NCBI RefSeq assembly: GCF_024614185.1
Contig: NZ_JAHTLF010000025.1
Span: 620,001-684,000 of the forward strand
DNA: 64,000 nt
Direction of reading: 5' to 3'
Source: Nocardioides carbamazepini
Lineage (GTDB): Bacteria > Actinomycetota > Actinomycetes > Propionibacteriales > Nocardioidaceae
The notes beneath the pieces are model-generated. The model worked only from the letters and a program-made list of their open reading frames with translations, made no database searches and was not told where the DNA came from. Shown here one piece after another: positions 50,945-60,036 of the stretch (within the stretch, counting starts at the first letter, position 1; every line of letters begins with the position of its first letter). Both the position numbers and the translations under genes were made by a program.

Positions 50945-53900
50945 ATGGGCGTAATCGCCGACCGTTTTTCCGGCGCGCTGTCACGGCGACCGGGCGCGAT
51001 CCGTCGAACGGGGATCAGGGCGATCGCCCTGGCCCTGTTGGCCGGTGGCATCAACATCGGCGTCGGACTGTCGCCGGCCACGGTGCCGGCCGCCCAGGCC
51101 GCCACGATCACCATCGGCCAGGTGACGGCGCAGATGAGCGATCACGCGCCGACCAGTGGCAACTGCATCCGGTACGCGCCGGCCAACACCTCCAGCAGCT
51201 CGACCTATGTCACCTCGTCGGGCGAGGCTCTCACCGCCCACGGCTACGACGACGACTGTCCGTCGAGCCTCAGGAAGAGCGAGCAGAGCGCGGTCGGGGT
51301 CGTCCCGACCGCCGCCACCACCACCCAGGACGGGACCCCCTTCCTGCTGGGCAAGGTGACCCACTACAACAACCCGGTCCAGACCAACGACGACCGCTTC
51401 ACCGGGAAGATGAGCTTCCAGCTCGCCGGCGTCACCGGCGCCAACACCTTCACCTGGGACTGGACCCTGTGGGAGACCTCGAACAGCAGCTCCTCGTGTC
51501 CCTCCGGCTGGTGGAAGGGCAACGGCAACTGCCAGGACCAGATCAAGTTCACCAGCGCGATCAGCCAGCAGACCGTGACGATCGGCGGGGCCAGCTACCG
51601 CCTCGCCGTCGACGGCTTCCGGGCCCCCGCGTCGAACGGCACCTGCCCGGCCGCGCCGGGCGGAGCCACCGCCAACGAGTTCCTCACCGACGAGAACGCC
51701 CAGACCTCCGCGTGCATCTACGTCAGCCTGGTGCAGGTCCGCAGCCTGAAGATCGTGAAGAAGGTCGTCGGGCCGTCCGGTGTCTCCGTGCCGAACACGT
51801 CCTTCGGGTTCGGCTCGACGTCCAACCGGCCCGGCTCGCCGTGGGACGCCGGCTCGTTCAGCCTCTCCTCGAGCACGAGCACGTCCGACTCCACGACCAA
51901 GGAGCTGCTGCAGACCGAGTCGGTCTCCGTCACCGAGTCCGCGCCCAGCGGCGCCGGCAGTGACCGCTGGTCGCTGACCGGCATCGCCTGTGTCGACGGC
52001 ACCGGTGCCACAGTCCCGCAGGCGGCCTACAGCCTCCCGGCACGCAAGCTCGACCTGACGAACGTCCCGGCCCCGGCCACGACCGCCGCCGGCCCCATCA
52101 CCTGCACCTTCACGAACACCTACACCCCCAAGGGCACGCTGACCCTGGTCAAGACCGTCCAGAACGGCGGTGGCGGCAGCGCGACCGCGGCGAGCTTCAC
52201 CCTCACCGCGACCGGCGCCACGACGATCTCCGGCCCCGGCGGCTCGGCAGCGGTCACCGCTCAGCGGGTGGGCACCGGCAGCTACGACCTCAGCGAGACC
52301 GGTCCGGCCGGCTACGTGAGCCAGGGCTGGTCGTGCACCGGCGGCACCGGCAACGGTGCGAACGGCTCGGTCACGGTCGGCGACGGGCAGAACGTGACCT
52401 GCACCGTGGTCAACCGCTACCAGACAGGCACCTTCAAGATCGCCAAGACGATCGCCGACCCGGCCGACGGCTTCACCGGCTCGGCGAGCACGCCGTTCAC
52501 CGGGACCTACAACTGCGGCAGCGGCAACGTCGCCTTCTCGGTCTCGACCGGCACCGGGTTCACCTCCCCGGCGATCCCGGTCGGTCGCACCTGCACGGTG
52601 ACCGAGACCCAGCCGACGGGCAATCTGAAGAACGCGTCGTACTCGTGGTCGGCGCCGTCCTACGCCAACAACGGCGTCACCATCGCCGACGGCGCCAGCC
52701 CGACGGTGACCGTCACCAACACGATCACCCAGGCCACCGGCTCGATCCGCGTCGCCAAGGTCGTCGCCCCGCGCGCGGGCACGCCCGCCGGTGGCTACAC
52801 CGGTGGCAACGCTCGCCCGTTCCCGGTGGCCTACACCTGCTCGCTGCCGGCCAACACGGTCGTCGCCTCCGGCACGGTCGCCGTCACGCCGGGCACTCCG
52901 GCCGTCGTCCCCGGCATCGCCGCCGGGGCGTCCTGCACCTTCACCGAGACGCAGACCGCGCAGTCCGGTGACTTCGCCGACGGCTCCTACGGCTGGGACG
53001 GCAACGCCTTCGCGCCGACGAGCATCACGGTCGCGGCCGGCCAGACCACGTCGACCACCGTCACCAACCACTTCAAGCGCAACCTCGCCGACCTGGTCCT
53101 GAAGAAGGTCGTCCAGGGCGGCGGGTACGTCGGCAGCGGCACGCCGTTCGCCGTCACCTACGACTGCGGCAACAACCCGGTCACCGTGAACCTCGCGGCG
53201 ACCGGCGCCCAGAGCCAGCAGACCGTCTCTGTGCCGGCCAACGTCAACTGCACCGTCGTCGAGACCGCGCCCGCGGGCAACCTGCTCGCCGCCTCCCACG
53301 AGTGGGGCACCCCGTCCTACGCCGGGCTGACCAACGGCACCGTCGCCGTGCCGACCGGCGGCTCCAAGACCGTCACCGTCACCAACCCGACGGTCCCGGT
53401 CTACGCCAAGCTCTCCGTCACCAAGGCGATCGCGCCGACGGCGCTGGCCTCCGGCGTCGCCTCCGGCACCACGTTCCCCGTCACCGTCGCCTGCGATCAG
53501 CCGGCCAGCGGCGGGGGTGCGGACTACCAGCACACCTTCGCCCTCGCCGTCGGCGCCACCGCCACCACGCCGGACCTCCCGGTCGGCACGTCGTGCACCG
53601 TCACGGAGAACGCGCCGAGCGGCTCCGCTGGGCTGGTCGACGAGTCCTATGTGTGGGACGGCGCTCCCGCCCCGGTCACGAAGACGCTGAGCACCAAGAA
53701 CACCACCGTCGGCGTCACGGTCACCAACAAGATCAAGCGCGCCTACGGCGACCTGGCCGTCACCAAGGCGGTCGACGGGCTGGGCGGCGTCAACGGCGCC
53801 GGCACCACGTTCTCCGGGACCTGGTCGTGCGTCTACGGCGGCGACGCGCCCGTCTCCGGCACCTGGCAGCGCACCGGCGCGGGCGCCGCGACGGTCAGCG

Positions 53901-56900
53901 GCCCCACCGGCTCGATCCTGCTTGGCTCCACCTGCACGATCACCGAGAACGCCCCGTCCCCCGCCGCGCCGAGCGCCACCGACGCCTCCTACGTGTGGGG
54001 CGCGGAGACGATCACGCCGGCGAGCGTCAAGGTCACCAAGGCGAACCCGACGGCTACGTTCAGCGTGACCAACCCGGTGCGCCGGGTCACCGGGTCCTTC
54101 GCCGTGGGCAAGGTCGTCAACGGCGGCGCCGCCGGCACGGCCTATGCCGACCAGCCGTTCACGTTCGACTACTCCTGCACTCCGGCCGGCGGGGGCACCG
54201 CGCAGACCGGCTCCCTGCAGGCCCGCGCCGGTCAGACGACCAGCCTGCCCGCGGGCGTCGAGATCCCGGCCGGCAGCTCCTGCACGGTCACCGAGGGCGC
54301 CAACCCGGCGCCGATCGATCCGTTCCGATGGGACGCGGGCGTCACGTTCGCGGTCACCGGTGCCCAGGGCTCGTCCTCGGGACGCGGCGTCACCTTCACC
54401 ACCCCGGCCGACGGCGCGCCCGTGACGGTGCAGGCCACCAACACGATCAGCCGTCGCGAGGTCGACGTCGCGGTGGCCAAGAAGGTCGTCGACCCCGACG
54501 GCGGGTTCACCGGCGCCGCCAGCACCAGCTTCCAGGTGTCGCTGACCTGTGCCGGCACGACCTACGGACCGAGCGCCGTCAAGGCGGGCGACTCGGTGAG
54601 CTTCACGGTCCCGCTGGGCGTCACCTGCTCGGCGAGCGAGGCCCCGATCCCGGCGGGCGCCGGTCTGGCCGACGCGTCCTTCACGTGGTCCGGCAGCCCG
54701 GACATCGCGCCGGGGTCGGTCAAGGCGACCGAGGGCTCCTCGCCCGAGGTCACGGTGACCAACACCGTGGAGCGCGTGCGTGGCGCCGTCGACCTGACCA
54801 AGATCGTCGACGAGGCCGGCCACTCGGGCGTCCTCGCCGCCGACCGCACCTACTCGGGCACCTGGACCTGCACCTACCCCGGTCAGTCGGGCCAGCAGGT
54901 GGGCGGCACCTGGACCGTCGACGGCGCGGGTGCGGCCACGCTCACCGGCCCGGCCGGCAGCGTGCTGCTCACCTCGCAGTGCACCGCCACGGAGGACGAC
55001 CGCGGCGCCGTGAGCGGCGACCCGTCGTACGTGTGGGAGACCCCCACGCTCACCGGTGTCACGGCGAGCGCGGCAGGCCCGAACACGATGAAGGTGACCA
55101 ACAAGATCAAGCGCCTGACCGGCGGCCTCCTCGTGACGAAGAAGGTCACGGGGGAGACCGACGGCTACACCCGCACCGCTGCCGACTTCACCGTCGCCTA
55201 CCGCTGCTACCTGGCGGACCCGGCCACGGGTCCCTTCTTCGAGGGCGAGGTGCAGGTCGTCGCCGGTGCCGCCGCGGTCCAGCTGGCCGGGGGCGTCCCG
55301 CGGGGCTGGACCTGCGCGGTCCGCGAGACCGCGCCGGGGGCCAACCTGTTGCGCGACGCCTCCTACGCGTGGGGCGAGCCCACGATCGAGGTCGACGGTG
55401 ACGAGACCGACACCGTCGAGATCGGTGCCGGCAGTGCCGCCGTCGCGGTGGCCAACCCGATCAGCCGGGTCACGGGCGACCTCGAGATCCGCAAGGCCTA
55501 CGGCCCGGGCGTGACGTCGGGCGTCGTGACCTCCGGCACCGGGTTCTCCGGCACCTGGTCCTGCGTCTACGACCAGGGCAAGGCGACCGAGGAGACCTTC
55601 TCCGGCACTTGGCGCGTCACCGGCACCGGCGACGCCGCCCTCACCCCCGACGTCGACCTGCCCCTCGGCACGGTCTGCTCGGCGGCGGAGGACGCGCTCG
55701 ACGACGGGGACCTGACCGACACCTCCTGGACGTGGACCGCACCTCAGGTCTCCGGGCCGGTCACCGTCGGTACGACGACGCCGGCACTGGTGGTCACCAA
55801 CGACGTGAAGCGGGTCTACTCCGACCTCACCGTGGTCAAGGAGTACGCCGGTCCCGCGGCCGCCCTTCCGGGTGGCACCACGGTCCAGGGCGCCTGGAGC
55901 TGCCGCTACGACACCACGGTCGTCGGCCAGGGCCGCTGGGAGCTGCCGGCGACCGGCGGATCGGTCCAGGTCGCCGGTCCGGCGGAGCGGATCCCCGCCG
56001 AGTCGGTCTGCACCGTCAGCGAGGACACGCTGGACGACGGCGACCTCGCGGACGGCTCCTACACGTGGCTCGCGCCGGTCATCGCCCCGTCGGGGGGCGT
56101 CGTGACGCTCACCGCGGCCGGCGGTCACCAGGTGACGGTCACCAACGACGTCACCCGCGTCTACGGCAGCCTGGAGATCACGAAGGAGATCGCGGGCGGC
56201 CAGGCGATCGACGACGGTCTCACCTTCACCGGCGGCTACACCTGCACCTACGGCAACGACGCCCCGGTCACCGGCTCGTGGACGGTCACGGACGAGGGCA
56301 CCTTCACCGTCGGCGGCGTGCTGGTCGGCTCGACCTGCACGGCCACCGAGGACACAGCACTCCGGCCCGCGCCGGTGGCCGGTGACCCCTCGTTCGTGTG
56401 GCAGGCGCCGGTCATCTCGCCCGACTCGGTCACCGTCGGTGCCGGGACGACGGTCACGCTGACCGTCACCAACACGGCATCGCGGACGACGGGCGCCTTC
56501 GCCATCACCAAGGCGCTGACCGGAGCGACCGCCGGCGAGCCGGCCGACCAGACCTACACCTTCGACTACTCCTGCGTCGCCAAGAACGGCGACAAGGTCG
56601 AGGGCACCTCCGACGCGATCGCGGCGGGTGGGATCTGGAACGCTCCGGACGTCCCGGTCGGCAGCGCCTGCACGGTGGGCGAGAACGCGCTTCCCGCGCT
56701 CGGCGACCCGTCCTACTCCTGGGCCGACCCCGCCTACGACGTCGACGGCGTCGACGAGAACGGCGTCAGCACCGGACCCGCGGGCGTGTCCTTCACCCTT
56801 CCGACCGGACAGGTGGCGGTCGTCGTGACGGTCACCAACGAGCTCCAGCGGCACACCCGGACGGTCGAGGTCGCCAAGACCATCTCCGGCACCAAGGCCG

Positions 56901-58570
56901 GCTACGTCGGCGGAGACTTCGCCGTGGACGTGACCTGCACGCCGGTCAGCGGCGCCGCGATCACGAGGACCCTGACGGTGTCGCCCACCACGTCGTCGAC
57001 CGTCAACGACGTGCCGATCGGCTCCACCTGCACCGTCGAGGAGCAGGCGACCCGTCCGGCACTCGCCGACCCGTCGTACCGCTGGGGCACGCCGACCTAC
57101 ACCCCGTCCGGCCCGGTGACCGTCACCGCCGGGCAGGGGCCGGCCCGGGTCACCGTCGACAACCCGATCAGCCGGGTCTTCGGCACCTTCACGGTCAAGA
57201 AGCTGCTGACCGGATCCGGCGTCCCCGCCGGAGCGCCGCAGGCAGGGACGACGTACCCGTTCGACTACGCCTGCGACGTGCCCGGCGCCACCGACCCCGT
57301 GACCGGCCGGATCGACGTGCCTCGCGACGCGGTGACCGCGTACGACGGCCCGCGACTGCCGCAGGGCAGCACCTGCCGGCTCACCGAGCCGAGCGCCGAG
57401 CTGCCCGCCCCGGACCGCGGTTACGCGTGGGGAGGCGTCAGCTACACCGTCGACGGCGACCCCACCGGGTCGGGGCGCGACGTCGACCTGACCATCGGGG
57501 ACGACACCACGGTCGCGGTCGTGGCCACCAACACGCTGCACCGCACCCCGGGCGGCTACCGCGTCACGAAGACCTCGAACCCGGGGTCCGGGGCGGTCGT
57601 GGCTCCCGGTGACGTGATCACCTACACGCTGACGATCACGCCCGACGGCACCAACCCGGTCGACGACGTGGTGGTGATCGACGACCTCGCCGAGGTCGAG
57701 CCCTACGCGACCGCCGTCGGTGCGCCCGTGGCCAGCCAGGGCACGGCCGTGATCGACGGTCAGAAGATCCGGTGGACCGCGGGCACTGTCGACGGCAACC
57801 AGCCGCTGACGCTGACCTACCAGTACAAGGTCGATGCCGGAGCGGTCGGCGTGGAGCTGCGCAATGTCGCGTCCGCGACGGGCGAGGTGCCGCCCACGAC
57901 CTGTGAGCCGTGCCAGACCACGCACGACACCAAGGCGGAGTGGGATCTGACGAAGACGGCCGATCCGGCCTCGGGCTCGCAGGTCGCTCCGGGCGGCACG
58001 ATCACGTACACGCTCACGGCCACCAGCCGGTCCAAGAAGTCCGCGGTCGTCGGCATCGTGGTCGAGGACGACCTGACCTCCGTCCTGGGCAACGCCCAGC
58101 TCCAGCCGCTCGGCACCCCGAGCACGGGAAGCGTCACCCGGACCGGCAACCGCCTGGTGTGGCAGATCCCCTCCCTCGCGCCGGGAGCGGTCGCGACGCT
58201 GCGCTACACGGTCGTCGTCAACACCGCTGCCTGGGGGGTGACCCTGCGCAACGTCGTCAGCGGCAGCGCGGAGGACACGCCGCCGTCGTCCTGCCCCAAG
58301 GTCGGCAGCCCGGCCCGCGTCGCGGCCCTGTGCACCACCGAGCACACCACCCCGCCCGGCGAGGTCGGTGGCGTCGACGAGGGCGGCAAGGGCGGCGGCA
58401 AGGGCGGCGGCAAGGGTGACGTCGGCGGCGCGACCGCGCTGCCCGACACCGGCAGCTCCGCCAGCCTGCCGTGGTACCTCGTCTCCGGTGTGCTGATGCT
58501 GCTCTGCGGTGGCTACCTGGTCGGCCGGAACCGCAAGGGAACCCACCGGGGCGGCGCCAGGAGGGCCTGA
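50945..58570 (+). CDS. Giant LPxTG surface protein with DUF5979-like tandem repeats
   Basis: This 2541-residue secreted, wall-anchored protein starts with ATG at 50945 behind GGAGGGG and has a long Sec signal (basic, then a hydrophobic stretch, ending VPAAQA). An N-terminal domain of about 260 residues (choice-of-anchor-like) follows. Then come 17 immunoglobulin-like repeats of about 114 residues, of which 15 (52430-57553) are clear DUF5979-type units, and two DUF11-like domains. A Gly/Lys linker (GGKGGGKGGGKGD) precedes the sortase signal LPDTG (residues 2499-2503), a hydrophobic helix and a basic tail. Each clear repeat keeps a Lys near its start, a C-terminal VTN and a Cys/Glu pair. It probably forms a long, cross-linked surface rod for adhesion. 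No sortase is in the window. Confidence 0.95.
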   Translation: MGVIADRFSGALSRRPGAIRRTGIRAIALALLAGGINIGVGLSPATVPAAQAATITIGQVTAQMSDHAPTSGNCIRYAPANTSSSSTYVTSSGEALTAHGYDDDCPSSLRKSEQSAVGVVPTAATTTQDGTPFLLGKVTHYNNPVQTNDDRFTGKMSFQLAGVTGANTFTWDWTLWETSNSSSSCPSGWWKGNGNCQDQIKFTSAISQQTVTIGGASYRLAVDGFRAPASNGTCPAAPGGATANEFLTDENAQTSACIYVSLVQVRSLKIVKKVVGPSGVSVPNTSFGFGSTSNRPGSPWDAGSFSLSSSTSTSDSTTKELLQTESVSVTESAPSGAGSDRWSLTGIACVDGTGATVPQAAYSLPARKLDLTNVPAPATTAAGPITCTFTNTYTPKGTLTLVKTVQNGGGGSATAASFTLTATGATTISGPGGSAAVTAQRVGTGSYDLSETGPAGYVSQGWSCTGGTGNGANGSVTVGDGQNVTCTVVNRYQTGTFKIAKTIADPADGFTGSASTPFTGTYNCGSGNVAFSVSTGTGFTSPAIPVGRTCTVTETQPTGNLKNASYSWSAPSYANNGVTIADGASPTVTVTNTITQATGSIRVAKVVAPRAGTPAGGYTGGNARPFPVAYTCSLPANTVVASGTVAVTPGTPAVVPGIAAGASCTFTETQTAQSGDFADGSYGWDGNAFAPTSITVAAGQTTSTTVTNHFKRNLADLVLKKVVQGGGYVGSGTPFAVTYDCGNNPVTVNLAATGAQSQQTVSVPANVNCTVVETAPAGNLLAASHEWGTPSYAGLTNGTVAVPTGGSKTVTVTNPTVPVYAKLSVTKAIAPTALASGVASGTTFPVTVACDQPASGGGADYQHTFALAVGATATTPDLPVGTSCTVTENAPSGSAGLVDESYVWDGAPAPVTKTLSTKNTTVGVTVTNKIKRAYGDLAVTKAVDGLGGVNGAGTTFSGTWSCVYGGDAPVSGTWQRTGAGAATVSGPTGSILLGSTCTITENAPSPAAPSATDASYVWGAETITPASVKVTKANPTATFSVTNPVRRVTGSFAVGKVVNGGAAGTAYADQPFTFDYSCTPAGGGTAQTGSLQARAGQTTSLPAGVEIPAGSSCTVTEGANPAPIDPFRWDAGVTFAVTGAQGSSSGRGVTFTTPADGAPVTVQATNTISRREVDVAVAKKVVDPDGGFTGAASTSFQVSLTCAGTTYGPSAVKAGDSVSFTVPLGVTCSASEAPIPAGAGLADASFTWSGSPDIAPGSVKATEGSSPEVTVTNTVERVRGAVDLTKIVDEAGHSGVLAADRTYSGTWTCTYPGQSGQQVGGTWTVDGAGAATLTGPAGSVLLTSQCTATEDDRGAVSGDPSYVWETPTLTGVTASAAGPNTMKVTNKIKRLTGGLLVTKKVTGETDGYTRTAADFTVAYRCYLADPATGPFFEGEVQVVAGAAAVQLAGGVPRGWTCAVRETAPGANLLRDASYAWGEPTIEVDGDETDTVEIGAGSAAVAVANPISRVTGDLEIRKAYGPGVTSGVVTSGTGFSGTWSCVYDQGKATEETFSGTWRVTGTGDAALTPDVDLPLGTVCSAAEDALDDGDLTDTSWTWTAPQVSGPVTVGTTTPALVVTNDVKRVYSDLTVVKEYAGPAAALPGGTTVQGAWSCRYDTTVVGQGRWELPATGGSVQVAGPAERIPAESVCTVSEDTLDDGDLADGSYTWLAPVIAPSGGVVTLTAAGGHQVTVTNDVTRVYGSLEITKEIAGGQAIDDGLTFTGGYTCTYGNDAPVTGSWTVTDEGTFTVGGVLVGSTCTATEDTALRPAPVAGDPSFVWQAPVISPDSVTVGAGTTVTLTVTNTASRTTGAFAITKALTGATAGEPADQTYTFDYSCVAKNGDKVEGTSDAIAAGGIWNAPDVPVGSACTVGENALPALGDPSYSWADPAYDVDGVDENGVSTGPAGVSFTLPTGQVAVVVTVTNELQRHTRTVEVAKTISGTKAGYVGGDFAVDVTCTPVSGAAITRTLTVSPTTSSTVNDVPIGSTCTVEEQATRPALADPSYRWGTPTYTPSGPVTVTAGQGPARVTVDNPISRVFGTFTVKKLLTGSGVPAGAPQAGTTYPFDYACDVPGATDPVTGRIDVPRDAVTAYDGPRLPQGSTCRLTEPSAELPAPDRGYAWGGVSYTVDGDPTGSGRDVDLTIGDDTTVAVVATNTLHRTPGGYRVTKTSNPGSGAVVAPGDVITYTLTITPDGTNPVDDVVVIDDLAEVEPYATAVGAPVASQGTAVIDGQKIRWTAGTVDGNQPLTLTYQYKVDAGAVGVELRNVASATGEVPPTTCEPCQTTHDTKAEWDLTKTADPASGSQVAPGGTITYTLTATSRSKKSAVVGIVVEDDLTSVLGNAQLQPLGTPSTGSVTRTGNRLVWQIPSLAPGAVATLRYTVVVNTAAWGVTLRNVVSGSAEDTPPSSCPKVGSPARVAALCTTEHTTPPGEVGGVDEGGKGGGKGGGKGDVGGATALPDTGSSASLPWYLVSGVLMLLCGGYLVGRNRKGTHRGGARRA
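52430..57553 (+). repeat. Fifteen tandem DUF5979/CnaB-like protein repeats
   Basis: Fifteen units of about 114 codons start approximately at 52430, 52741, 53083, 53404, 53746, 54092, 54454, 54784, 55120, 55480, 55813, 56161, 56491, 56854 and 57181. Every unit has a Lys in the first strand (as in VTK), a Cys before a Glu (CTVTE or similar), another Cys near the middle and an Asn in the final strand (VTN). This is the Lys/Glu/Asn arrangement that forms intramolecular isopeptide bonds in CnaB-type domains. Confidence 0.85.
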
Positions 58571-58575
58571 GCGAC

Positions 58576-58590
58576 CCCGTCGGACACGGG
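58576..58590. terminator. Weak hairpin between convergent surface-protein and msrA genes
   Basis: CCCGT (58576-58580) and ACGGG (58586-58590) form a 5-bp stem with a 5-nt loop in the 30-nt gap. It may end transcription in both directions, but it is short. Confidence 0.35.
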
Positions 58591-58600
58591 CGTGCTCTTC

Positions 58601-59239
58601 TCAGCCGGGGAAGGGTACGCCCGTGTTGGCGTGGCAGCGGTAGCCGTGCGGCACCTTGTGCAGGTACTGCTGGTGGTGCGGCTCGGCGTAGTAGTACGCC
58701 GGGGCGGGCGCGATCTCGGTGGTGATCGGGTCCAGGCCGCGGCGGGCGAGCTCGTCGCCGTAGACCTGGGTCAGCGCGCGGGCGGTCTGCTCCTGCTCGG
58801 GCGTCGTGTAATAGATCGCGGAGCGGTACTGCGTGCCGACGTCGTTGCCCTGGCGCATGCCCTGCGTCGGGTCGTGGACCTCGAAGAACCGCTTGACGAG
58901 GTCGGCGTAGGAGACCTGGGCCGGGTCGAAGACGAGCCGGACGGCCTCGGTGTGGCCGGTGCGGCCGCTGCAGACCTCCTCGTACGTCGGGTTCGGGGTG
59001 CTGCCGCCGGCGTACCCGACCGAGGTCGACCACACCCCCGGGACCTGCCAGTAGATCTCCTCGGCGCCCCAGAAGCAGCCGAGGCCGAAGATGGCGACCT
59101 CGAGGCCGTCGGGGACGTCGTCGGTGACGAGCGGGGTGCGCAGGACCTCGTGCAGCGTGGGGAGGGCGAACGCCGGGGCGGTGCGGCCGGGCAGTGCCTC
59201 GGCAGGGTCGACCAGGTCGGGCGTGCGGCGGGAGAACAT
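58601..59239 (-). CDS. msrA: Peptide methionine-(S)-S-oxide reductase
   Basis: MsrA repairs oxidised methionine in proteins using thioredoxin-type reductants. The 212-residue product has the catalytic motif GLGCFWGAEEIYWQ with the nucleophilic Cys, preceded by the N-terminal extension typical of the actinobacterial form. Conserved GYAGGSTPNPTYEEVCSG and GNDVGTQYRSAIYYT blocks follow. ATG at 59239 is chosen because the family N-terminus begins around here; an upstream extension lacks similarity. It is convergent with the surface-protein gene. Confidence 0.95.
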   Translation of the reverse strand: MFSRRTPDLVDPAEALPGRTAPAFALPTLHEVLRTPLVTDDVPDGLEVAIFGLGCFWGAEEIYWQVPGVWSTSVGYAGGSTPNPTYEEVCSGRTGHTEAVRLVFDPAQVSYADLVKRFFEVHDPTQGMRQGNDVGTQYRSAIYYTTPEQEQTARALTQVYGDELARRGLDPITTEIAPAPAYYYAEPHHQQYLHKVPHGYRCHANTGVPFPG

Positions 59240-59280
59240 GCAGCCATTGTCTCCCCGCCGGCAAGGGGCGGCTGCGCGGC

Positions 59281-60036
59281 TCAGTCGTCGAACCGGAGCT
59301 CGCGGCTGAACCTGAGCTGGAGCAGGGCGCTGCCGCCGTCGACGGGCAGCTGGACGCCATTGACATAGCCGGCTTCGTCCCCGGCGAGGTAGAGCACCGC
59401 GGCGGCCACCTCCTCCGGCTGCGCCCACCGTCGCGATGGGACCGTGCTCAACGCGTGCTCGCGGACGTCGTCGGGGGCATCGGCGAGCCGGGGCACGTCG
59501 ATGACGCCCGGCAGCACGCAGTTGCTGGTGATCCCGTGGGGGCCGTACTCCAGCGCCACGGTGTTGGACAGCCCGATCAGGGCGGCCTTCGAGGCGGCGT
59601 AGTGGGCCTGGCGGTAGCCGCCCTGCACCGAGCTGATGCTGGCCACGTTGACGATGCGCCCGTAGCCGGCGGCGAGCATGTCGGGGAGGACCTCGCGGAT
59701 GAGCAGGAACGGACCGCGGACGTTGACCTGCATGAACCGGTCCCAGGTCTCCAGCGCGATCCGGTGCGTGGCGCGGTAGTCGCCGAACAGCGCCGCACAG
59801 TTGACCAGGACGTCGAACCGCACGTCGTCGCGACGCAGCGTGTCGAGAGCGGCGCGCACCCGGGTGTCGTCGGTGAGGTCGACGTCGACGTGGGTGACGC
59901 CGGGGAGGGCCGCGGCGGGCGCGGTCAGGTCGAGACCGAAGACGCGGTCGCCGAGCGCGACGAACCGCTCGGCGACGATCCGCCCGACGACACCGTTGGC
60001 GCCGGTCACGAGCACGGTGCGGGCGGGGCGGCTCAC
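59281..60036 (-). CDS. SDR-family NAD(P)-dependent oxidoreductase
   Basis: This 251-residue short-chain dehydrogenase has the Rossmann motif TGANGVVGRIVAER (residues 10-23), the NCAALFG region, the catalytic SISSVQGGYRQAHYAASKAAL block with Tyr and Lys, and the GPHGITSNCVLPGVIDVPR end. The GTG start at 60036 overlaps the stop of the upstream acyl-CoA synthetase gene (GTGA), so the two are translationally coupled. It probably oxidises or reduces a hydroxyl group of an acyl-CoA or aromatic intermediate in the same pathway. Confidence 0.9.
   Translation of the reverse strand: MSRPARTVLVTGANGVVGRIVAERFVALGDRVFGLDLTAPAAALPGVTHVDVDLTDDTRVRAALDTLRRDDVRFDVLVNCAALFGDYRATHRIALETWDRFMQVNVRGPFLLIREVLPDMLAAGYGRIVNVASISSVQGGYRQAHYAASKAALIGLSNTVALEYGPHGITSNCVLPGVIDVPRLADAPDDVREHALSTVPSRRWAQPEEVAAAVLYLAGDEAGYVNGVQLPVDGGSALLQLRFSRELRFDD

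Noticed and set aside
52430..57553. Possible CRISPR-like repeat array
   Set aside because: The repeats are long (about 340 bp), diverged at DNA level and in frame. They encode protein domains and not spacers.
50981..58546. Uninterrupted 2521-codon antisense reading frame opposite the giant surface protein
   Set aside because: In GC-rich, GC3-saturated genes the complementary in-register frame rarely has stops. Its predicted product is low-complexity Arg/Gly/Asp-rich and resembles no protein.
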